Shown here: piece after piece, positions 6,232 to 10,640 of the stretch | How positions within the stretch are numbered: position 1 is the first letter of the stretch | Layout: every line of letters starts with the position of its first letter | Assembly: GCA_023262065.1 (NCBI GenBank) | Contig: JALRDW010000135.1 | Span: 1 to 10,640, forward strand | Direction of reading: 5' to 3' | Length of the DNA stretch: 10,640 nucleotides | From: Acidimicrobiia bacterium | GTDB taxonomy: Bacteria > Actinomycetota > Acidimicrobiia > IMCC26256 | Program-made: the position numbers and the translations under genes | Notes under the pieces: model-generated | Databases searched by the model: none | What the model saw: the letters and a program-made list of their open reading frames with translations, nothing else | Told to the model about the DNA's origin: nothing

Positions 6232-7182
6232 TCAGGCGCCGCGTAGGTGGGCTGCGGCCGTCTCGGGCGTGACCGGGTTCTGCAGGGTCCCGGTGCCGAC
6301 CTCCGCAGCGGCGACGTACCGGGCGACCCCGGCCGCCCGCAGCGGCGGGGCGAAGTGGAGGTGGAGGTGGTTGCCCGGGGCGGGGCCGGCCGGGTCGGTC
6401 TCCTGGTGGATCCACATCATGTACGGGAAGGGTGCATCGAAGAGCCGGTCGTAGCGGCCCACCACGTCGATGAGGGCGGCGGCGAGACCGTCGCGCGCCC
6501 GGTCGTCGAGATCGGAGAGCGATCCGACGTGCATGCGCGGCGCGAGGAGGAGCGCGTACGGGTACGCCGCGGCGTACGGCACGCCGGCGACCCACTCGCC
6601 GCCGTCGTGCACGACCCGGCTGCCGTCGGCGACCTCGGACGGCAGGCCGGTGCAGATCGCACACCCGTGGGTGGCCGCCACCTCGGCCTCCCGACGCTGC
6701 ACCGGGGTGACGAGGCCCAAGCCGTAGATCTGCCCGTGGGGGTGCGGGATCGTCGCGCCGACCTCGGCCCCGCGGTTCTCGAACACGAGCACCGTGCGCA
6801 CCTCGGGTCGCGCGAGGAGGGTCGCGGTCCGCTCGGCCCAGAGGTCCACGACCCGTCGCACCCCGGCCGGGCCGATGGTGGCGAGCGAGCCGTCGTGCTC
6901 GGGCGAGTAGAGCACCACCTCGGCGGCGCCCACCCCGGGGGCGTGGGTGGTACCGGCGGCCGCGAGGCCGTCGAGGTCGACCGGGTCGCCGGGCGCGAGC
7001 GCGGGCCAACGGTTCGGGAACGCGAACGCGTCGTAGGCCACGGGGGCCTCGAGGCCACCCGGGCAGAACGGGCAGTCCGAGGTGGGCAGGTTCGGGCGGC
7101 CCTGCCGGTTGCCGACGACGAGGACCCACTCGCGGGTGAGCGGGTCGAGGCGGTACTCGGGGCCCGGGGCTGCGTCGGTCAT
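6232..7182 (-). CDS. galT: Galactose-1-phosphate uridylyltransferase
   Basis: This 316-residue HIT-superfamily enzyme exchanges UMP between UDP-glucose and galactose-1-phosphate, giving UDP-galactose and glucose-1-phosphate. Zn-site residues are recognisable as Cys37 and Cys40 (CPFC), His96 (SPEH) and His147. The active-site HPHGQ is at 147-151, with His149 as the expected UMP-carrying nucleophile, preceded by the uridine-binding FENRG (135-139). The C-terminal NHLHLHF (271-277) corresponds to the metal/substrate His cluster of GalT. A second Cys pair, CAIC (174-177), is absent from E. coli GalT. The protein is slightly shorter than E. coli GalT (348). ATG 7182 overlaps the upstream oxidoreductase stop as ATGA, and no strong Shine-Dalgarno sequence is present, so translation is probably coupled. 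No galE is seen nearby. Confidence 0.95.
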   Translation of the reverse strand: MTDAAPGPEYRLDPLTREWVLVVGNRQGRPNLPTSDCPFCPGGLEAPVAYDAFAFPNRWPALAPGDPVDLDGLAAAGTTHAPGVGAAEVVLYSPEHDGSLATIGPAGVRRVVDLWAERTATLLARPEVRTVLVFENRGAEVGATIPHPHGQIYGLGLVTPVQRREAEVAATHGCAICTGLPSEVADGSRVVHDGGEWVAGVPYAAAYPYALLLAPRMHVGSLSDLDDRARDGLAAALIDVVGRYDRLFDAPFPYMMWIHQETDPAGPAPGNHLHLHFAPPLRAAGVARYVAAAEVGTGTLQNPVTPETAAAHLRGA

Positions 7183-8078
7183 GCGAAGGCGGGGAGGATC
7201 CGGTCGGCGAAGAACTCGAGGCCGTCGCGGTCGAAGGGCGCTCGCAGCGTGAGGTTCACCTGCTGGGCACCGGCGTCGCGGTACTCGCCGACCCGGTCGA
7301 TCATCTCCTGCTCGCCGCCCATGAGCACGCCGGGCCGCGCGCCCTCGGCGATCGCGCCGAACTGCGCGCGGAGGTCCTCCTCACTGCGGGCGAGGCCGAC
7401 GTTCACGGTGCGCAGGATGTCCGCGGGTTCCCGACCGAGGCGCGCGCAGTGGTCGTCGAGCACCCGACACTTGTGGGCGAAGGTCGCGGGCGCGACGTAC
7501 GGGATGTTCCAGCCGTCGGCGTGCTGGGCGGCCACCCGGAGCGTGACCTGCTCGCCGCCGCCGCCGACCCAGATCGGCAGGCGGGTCTGCACCGGCTTCG
7601 GAACGCAACGCGCCTCGGTGAGGGTGAAGAACTCGCCGTCGAAGTCGGCGACCTCCTCGGTGAGGAGCAGTCGGATGCAGATGAGGGACTCCTCCATCAT
7701 CCGCAGTCGCTCGCCGGTGGAGCCGAAGGGGATGCCGTAGGCGCGGTACTCCCGCTGCAGCCACCCGCCCCCGATCCCCAGGGTCACCCGACCCTCGGCG
7801 AGTTGGTCGAGCGTGGCCATGGCGTTCGCCAGCACCGCTGGGTGCCGGAACCCGGCGGAGTAGACGAGGCTGCCGCAGCGGACCCGCGAGGTGGTCGCGG
7901 CGAGCGCGGCGTGCGAGACGACCGACTCGAGGCCGTCGGGATCGCTCGTGCCGTCGGCCGCGTAGAAGTGGTCCCAGATCGAGACCCAGTCGAACCCGAG
8001 GGTCTCGATCCGTCGCCACAGGTCGGTGAGCTCCGCGATGGAGGTCCGCTGCAGTCCGGTGTGCACGCCGAAGATCAT
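7179..8078 (-). CDS. LLM-class flavin/F420-dependent oxidoreductase (second of a tandem pair)
   Basis: This 299-residue bacterial luciferase-like monooxygenase-fold protein is a single TIM-barrel domain. Family landmarks are WVSIWDHFY (31-39), GRVTLGIGGGW (96-106), YGIPFGSTGERL (114-125), and CVPKPVQTRLPIWVGGGG (158-175). These are shared with F420-dependent oxidoreductases of the Rv1855c-like group, and probable cofactors are F420 or FMN. Substrate is unknown. ATG 8078 overlaps the stop of the preceding paralogue as ATGA. A good Shine-Dalgarno sequence (GAGGTGA) lies 4 nt upstream, so this start is firm and the longer upstream open frame is antisense noise. Its own stop overlaps the galT start in the same way. 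With glucose-6-phosphate dehydrogenase Fgd in the same superfamily, a sugar substrate is conceivable, but nothing in the sequence proves it. Confidence 0.88.
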   Translation of the reverse strand: MIFGVHTGLQRTSIAELTDLWRRIETLGFDWVSIWDHFYAADGTSDPDGLESVVSHAALAATTSRVRCGSLVYSAGFRHPAVLANAMATLDQLAEGRVTLGIGGGWLQREYRAYGIPFGSTGERLRMMEESLICIRLLLTEEVADFDGEFFTLTEARCVPKPVQTRLPIWVGGGGEQVTLRVAAQHADGWNIPYVAPATFAHKCRVLDDHCARLGREPADILRTVNVGLARSEEDLRAQFGAIAEGARPGVLMGGEQEMIDRVGEYRDAGAQQVNLTLRAPFDRDGLEFFADRILPAFA

Positions 8079-9010
8079 GGGGTCACCTCGGGGAGGACGT
8101 GGGTGGCGATGAGATCGAGGTGGTCGAGGTCGTCGAGGTCGAGCACCTGGAGGTAGACGCGCTGCGCGCCGGCGGACCGGTAGGCCTCGATCCTCGCGAC
8201 CACCTCGTCCGGGGTGCCTGCGAGCCCGTACTGGCGCAGGCCGGCCGGATCGTGGCCGGCTGCGATGGCCCGGCGGTCGACCTCCGCCCCGTCCTCCCCG
8301 CACGCGACGCAGAGCGCGACGCTGCGCTGCATGGTGACCGGATCGCGGTCGATCGACTGGCACGCGGCGTCGACCCGGGCGAGCGCGGCGGCGAAGGTGT
8401 CGAGGTCGGCGAACGGGAGGTTGAACTCCGCGGCGTGGCGGGCTGCGAGCATCGGGGTGCGGCGTGCCCCGAACCCGCCCACGATGATCGGCGGGTGCGG
8501 GCGCTGCACCGGCTTCGGGAGCGCGGGGGAGTCCGCCACCGTGTGGTGCGCGCCGGCGTACGAGAAGCGCTCGCCGACCGGGGTCGACCACAGCCCGGTC
8601 ACGATCGCGAGCTGTTCCTCGAGGTCGTCGAAGCGCGCCCCCATCGGCGGGAACGGGATGCCGTAGGCGGTGTGCTCCGTGTCGTACCACCCGGTGCCGA
8701 GGCCGAGTTCGACCCGGCCGCCGCTCATCGCGTCCACCTGGGCGACGGTGATGGCGAGCACCCCCGGGCGCCGGAAGGTGACGGGGGTGACGAGGGTGCC
8801 GAGGCGGATCCGGGAGGTCTCGCGGGCGAGAGCGGCGAGCGTGATCCAGGCGTCCGAGCCGCCGGGGCCCGGGTCACGGTCCCCCATGAGCAGGTAGTGG
8901 TCGCTGCGGAAGAACGCGTCGAACCCGAGGTCCTCGGTGCGCCGGGCCACGGCGAGCAGCTGGTCGTGGGTGGCCCCCTGCTGGGGCTCGGTGAAGATGC
9001 GCAGCAGCAT
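8075..9010 (-). CDS. LLM-class F420-dependent oxidoreductase, Rv1855c-like (first of a tandem pair)
   Basis: This 311-residue luciferase-like TIM-barrel protein begins with the Rv1855c-family hallmark IFTEPQQGA (5-13). FFRSDHYL (33-40), GRVELGLGTGW (98-108), YGIPFPPMGARF (116-127) and PKPVQRPHPPIIVGG (165-179) follow. Members are predicted to use coenzyme F420, and substrates are mostly unknown. It is the promoter-proximal gene of the leftward cluster. A TAGGGT box lies 6 nt before ATG 9010 with no leader. Its TGA overlaps the ATG of the next, related oxidoreductase, so the pair probably arose by duplication (same fold and motif order, diverged sequence) and is made together, possibly as a heteromer. 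Linkage to galT-galK-alpha-galactosidase suggests co-regulation but not a defined reaction. Confidence 0.9.
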   Translation of the reverse strand: MLLRIFTEPQQGATHDQLLAVARRTEDLGFDAFFRSDHYLLMGDRDPGPGGSDAWITLAALARETSRIRLGTLVTPVTFRRPGVLAITVAQVDAMSGGRVELGLGTGWYDTEHTAYGIPFPPMGARFDDLEEQLAIVTGLWSTPVGERFSYAGAHHTVADSPALPKPVQRPHPPIIVGGFGARRTPMLAARHAAEFNLPFADLDTFAAALARVDAACQSIDRDPVTMQRSVALCVACGEDGAEVDRRAIAAGHDPAGLRQYGLAGTPDEVVARIEAYRSAGAQRVYLQVLDLDDLDHLDLIATHVLPEVTP

Positions 9011-9016
9011 GCGCGC

Positions 9017-9022
9017 ACCCTA
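9017..9022 (-). promoter_or_regulatory. -10 box (TAGGGT) driving the leftward LLM-gal cluster
   Basis: TAGGGT on the minus strand is followed by a 6-nt spacer (GCGCGC) and ATG 9010, with no Shine-Dalgarno sequence. It is the main promoter candidate for the five-gene cluster. It lies back-to-back with the PAC2 promoter, with 31 bp between the two -10 boxes. Confidence 0.6.
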
Positions 9023-9053
9023 ACGGAAGGGGTGGTCGACGAGGCCGGCCGCC

Positions 9054-9059
9054 TAGGGT
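9054..9059 (+). promoter_or_regulatory. -10 box (TAGGGT) of the PAC2 gene, leaderless start
   Basis: TAGGGT is followed by a 6-nt spacer (GATCCG) and ATG 9066. No Shine-Dalgarno sequence is present. It is the rightward half of the compact divergent promoter, and a GTCGAC palindrome (9035-9040) sits midway between the two boxes. Confidence 0.6.
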
Positions 9060-9065
9060 GATCCG

Positions 9066-9905
9066 ATGCTCTCGGTGCAGGCGTGGCCGGATCTGCGGGA
9101 CCCCGTGCTCGTCGTCGCGATGACGGGATGGGTCGACGCGGGACTCGCCGGGTCGAGCGCGGCGCAGGAGATCGTCGACGGCATGAGCGCGCCGCGTCGG
9201 TTCGCCACCTACGACCTCGGCGACACCGCCGACCTGCGCACGACGCGGCCCATCGCCCGGCTCGACGAGGGCATGACGCGCCGCATCGAGTGGCCGACGC
9301 TCTCGTTCGTCGCCGGCCGGGCGGCACGGGACGTCGTCGTGCTCACCGGTCCCGAGCCCTGCGTGCAGTGGCAGCGGGTCACGGAGGACATCGTCGGTGT
9401 GGCCGAGCAGCTCGAGGTGCGCACCACGTTCACGCTCGGGGCGATGCCGGCGGCGGTGAGTCACCGGCGCCCGGTGCCGGTGCTCGCCACTGCGACCTCC
9501 CGCGCCCTCGCTCAGGAGGTGGGTGCGCTGCGGGGCGACTACCACGGGCCGACCGGGCTGCAGAGCGTCCTCCAGGTCGCGCTCGGCGAGGCCGGGATCG
9601 ACGCCGTCGGCCTGTGGGCCCAGGTGCCGCACTACGTCTCCGGCACGCCGTCACCCCCGGCGACGCGCGCGCTGCTCGAGCGACTGCGCGACCTCGCATC
9701 GATCGCCGTCGACCTGCGCGACCTCGATCGGCGGGTCGAGCAGTACCTCGTGCAGGTGGAGGCGGGTCTGGCCGAACGGCCCGACGTGGCCGAGATGGTC
9801 GCCGCGATCGACGAGGAGGAGGAGGAGATCTCGGGCGACGCGCTCGCCAGCGAGATCGAGCGCTTCCTGCGCAGCGAACCCGAAGGGGACGACCCCGATC
9901 GCTAG
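9066..9905 (+). CDS. PAC2-family protein (proteasome-assembly-chaperone-2-like, Rv2125-like)
   Basis: The product is 279 residues. The PAC2 fold covers about 10-215, with the actinobacterial landmarks AMTGWVDAGLAG (18-29), VLTGPEP (92-98), TLGAMPAAVSHRRP (123-136), GDYHGPTGLQ (157-166) and WAQVPHYVSG (184-193). The C-terminal part is helical and very acidic (DEEEEEISGD, 249-258) and ends without a membrane anchor. Homologues occur across Actinobacteria, including lineages with a proteasome, but a chaperone role there is unproven. No recognisable catalytic site is visible. The start is set by the TAGGGT box 6 nt upstream. The stop codon TAG is shared with a TAGCCT box that may drive the next gene, 45 nt downstream. 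It is divergent from the LLM-gal cluster. Confidence 0.88.
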   Translation: MLSVQAWPDLRDPVLVVAMTGWVDAGLAGSSAAQEIVDGMSAPRRFATYDLGDTADLRTTRPIARLDEGMTRRIEWPTLSFVAGRAARDVVVLTGPEPCVQWQRVTEDIVGVAEQLEVRTTFTLGAMPAAVSHRRPVPVLATATSRALAQEVGALRGDYHGPTGLQSVLQVALGEAGIDAVGLWAQVPHYVSGTPSPPATRALLERLRDLASIAVDLRDLDRRVEQYLVQVEAGLAERPDVAEMVAAIDEEEEEISGDALASEIERFLRSEPEGDDPDR

Positions 9906-9908
9906 CCT
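9903..9908 (+). promoter_or_regulatory. Candidate -10 box (TAGCCT) of the heme-monooxygenase gene
   Basis: TAGCCT overlaps the PAC2 stop codon. A transcription start around 9914-9916 would give a leader of about 36 nt that contains the Shine-Dalgarno sequence at 9937-9943. This is weaker than the TAGGGT boxes elsewhere, and read-through from PAC2 is equally possible. Confidence 0.3.
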
Positions 9909-9936
9909 CGCCCGTGCGCCGATGAGTCCCCCGAGC

Positions 9937-9943
9937 AGAGGAG
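9937..9943 (+). promoter_or_regulatory. Ribosome binding site (AGAGGAG) of the heme-monooxygenase gene
   Basis: AGAGGAG lies 7 nt before GTG 9951 and decides that start. It is one of the few good Shine-Dalgarno sequences here, in contrast to the leaderless-type starts of most other promoter-proximal genes. Confidence 0.65.
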
Positions 9944-9950
9944 CGCGCCC

Positions 9951-10271
9951 GTGAGCGTCGCCAAGGTCAACGCCATCACCGTGCCCGCCGAACGGGCCGA
10001 GGAGTTCCTGGCCCGGTTCGCGGCCCGGGCCGGGTCCGTCGCCACGATGCCGGGCTTCGAGGCGTTCGAACTCCTGCAGCCGAACGACGGTCGGGATGTC
10101 TACCTCGTGGTCACGCGCTGGGCCTCCGAGGAGGACTTCCAGGCGTGGTTGGCGAGTCCGGCGTTCGCGCACGGCCACCGGCCGCACGGCTCGGACTCCG
10201 GTCCGGTGTCGTCGCACTCCGAACTGTGGTCCTTCGACGTGGCCCAGCAGGAGGCCCCGCGTCCGGCCTGA
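9951..10271 (+). CDS. IsdG/MhuD-like heme-degrading monooxygenase (antibiotic biosynthesis monooxygenase fold)
   Basis: This 106-residue protein has a single ferredoxin-like ABM domain, the usual size for the dimeric IsdG/IsdI/MhuD group, which open heme and release iron in the cytosol. Asn7 (AKVNAIT), Trp66 (FQAWLAS) and His76 (AHGHRP; His74 is an alternative) match the positions of the catalytic Asn-Trp-His set of IsdI and MhuD. RWASEEDFQAW (56-66) and PGFEAFELLQP (34-44) are family-typical. GTG 9951 is supported by the AGAGGAG ribosome site. It follows PAC2 in the same direction. It converges on the LAxTG protein gene with a hairpin between them that includes both stop codons. Without the triad it could be called only a generic ABM-domain protein; with it, heme degradation is a fair inference. 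No heme-uptake genes are in view. Confidence 0.85.
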   Translation: MSVAKVNAITVPAERAEEFLARFAARAGSVATMPGFEAFELLQPNDGRDVYLVVTRWASEEDFQAWLASPAFAHGHRPHGSDSGPVSSHSELWSFDVAQQEAPRPA

Positions 10272-10299
10272 CGCCCGGGTCGACGGACCGACGGGTCAG
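10268..10299. terminator. Hairpin between convergent genes, candidate bidirectional terminator
   Basis: A 12-bp stem is interrupted by two 2-nt bulges. CTGAC/GTCAG (10268-10272 with 10295-10299), CCG/CGG (10275-10277 with 10292-10294) and GGTC/GACC (10278-10281 with 10286-10289) close on a GACG loop. The stop codons of the two convergent genes lie in opposite arms. There is no T-tract on either side, so intrinsic termination is plausible but not proven. Confidence 0.4.
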
Positions 10300-10526
10300 T
10301 CCTGCTCGGGTCGGCGGCGCTGCGAGGCGGCGACGAACCAGGCCCCCGCCGACAGCGAACCGAGACCGAGCAGGCCGACGAGCAGCGAACCGCCGGTCAC
10401 GGCCAGACCGGACCCGCCCCCGGTCGAGCGCTCGGCCTGCTCGCCGAGCACCTCGGCGGTGAGCGTCGTACCCGAGGAGGTGGGTGTCGTGGTCGAGGTC
10501 GTCGCCGACGATCCGCCCGCGGACTT
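10296..10526 (-). CDS. C-terminal end of an LAxTG sortase-anchored surface protein (5' part missing)
   Basis: The last ~77 residues of a cell-surface protein are visible. A Ser/Thr-rich wall-spanning stretch (TTSTTTPTSSGTT) and a Gly-rich linker are followed by the sorting signal LAVTG (codons 10406-10392). A hydrophobic helix of about 20 residues (GSLLVGLLGLGSLSAGAWFV) and a basic tail (QRRRPEQD) follow. LAxTG is the motif recognised by class E sortases of high-GC Gram-positive bacteria. The stop is TGA at 10298-10296. Upstream of about 10526 the frame enters unrelated DNA and hits a stop at 10568-10566, so the nominal GTG 10556 is not the true start, and the ectodomain that would define function is lost. 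No sortase gene is in the window. Confidence 0.75.
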   Translation of the reverse strand, partial: KSAGGSSATTSTTTPTSSGTTLTAEVLGEQAERSTGGGSGLAVTGGSLLVGLLGLGSLSAGAWFVAASQRRRPEQD

Positions 10527-10638
10527 CATAGCCATAGCGGGTCTGGCGAATGACACGAATATCGGTCACATCGGCGCGGCCATGCCAGGGACCTAACAAA
10601 GCGTCAGTGGCACGAAGCTGAACCCGCTCGTTAACTTC
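10510..10638 (-). pseudogene. Fragment of an unrelated protein, proteobacterial-looking (probably chimeric DNA)
   Basis: A frame open from the window end gives about 43 residues including DALLGPWHGRADVTDIRVI and RQTRYGYEVRGRI. The pattern VTDIRVIRxTRYGYEVxGRI recalls the C-terminal half of small exported hypothetical proteins of Alphaproteobacteria such as sphingomonads (from memory, not searched). Base composition is clearly less GC-rich than the rest of the window (e.g. tcatagccatagcgg). After about 10510 the frame becomes the Arg-rich antisense of the LAxTG gene. Neither the start nor the natural end is present. Confidence 0.4.
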
Positions 10639-10640
10639 CG

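Noticed and set aside
8079..8690. Upstream extension of the second LLM oxidoreductase frame
   Set aside because: It is inside the first LLM gene, has shadow-like composition, and the ATGA overlap with a GAGGTGA site fixes ATG 8078.
1..10640. CRISPR arrays, tRNA/rRNA genes, insertion sequences, prophage genes
   Set aside because: I found no regularly spaced repeats, no tRNA-like cloverleaf, and no transposase, integrase or phage-like protein. The toxin-like fragment at the left end is too partial to support a mobile element.

Overview
The window is about 10.6 kb of very GC-rich DNA with strongly G/C-ending codons. It encodes a set of proteins typical of Actinomycetota: a UvrD2-like helicase, two F420-type luciferase-like oxidoreductases (one of the Rv1855c kind), a PAC2-family protein, a bacterial-PH/SHOCT membrane protein and a surface protein with an LAxTG sorting signal. 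The TAGGGT-type -10 boxes set 6-8 nt before start codons also fit a high-GC actinobacterium. A lineage such as Acidimicrobiia is possible, but I cannot fix it from sequence alone.

Layout. A broken UvrD-type helicase gene runs leftwards (121-738), and a gene-free stretch of about 450 bp follows. Two rightward genes come next: an aldonolactone (gulono/arabinono-lactone type) oxidase at 1188-2498 and a two-TM bPH2-SHOCT protein at 2575-3234. A leftward five-gene cluster occupies 9010-3241. In transcription order it holds LLM oxidoreductase 1, LLM oxidoreductase 2, galT, galK and a GH36 alpha-galactosidase. The first three are joined by ATGA stop/start overlaps. The alpha-galactosidase start sits 11 nt behind galK, with its Shine-Dalgarno sequence over the galK stop. 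galK has its own candidate leaderless promoter. On the other side of a 55-bp divergent promoter are a PAC2 protein (9066-9905) and an IsdG/MhuD-like heme-degrading monooxygenase (9951-10271). The last feature before the end is the C-terminus of an LAxTG surface protein, read leftwards (10296 to about 10526).

How the genes fit together. Alpha-galactosidase, galactokinase and galactose-1-phosphate uridylyltransferase form an intracellular route from alpha-galactosides to UDP-galactose (Leloir pathway). No transporter and no galE lie in the window. The two F420-type oxidoreductases are translationally tied to this route, which is the main functional puzzle here.

Two observations stand out. First, six genes have a TAGG[G/A/C]T box with a 6- or 8-nt spacer directly before the start codon, so leaderless transcription looks like the default here. 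Second, both ends of the window carry roughly 115-140 bp that does not belong to the neighbouring gene and looks proteobacterial: a RelE/ParE-like toxin fragment on the left and an unrelated protein fragment on the right. Each joins through a short stretch that reads sensibly in both genes. This looks like chimeric contig ends, or less likely genuine rearrangement, and the two terminal genes should not be read as natural truncations.
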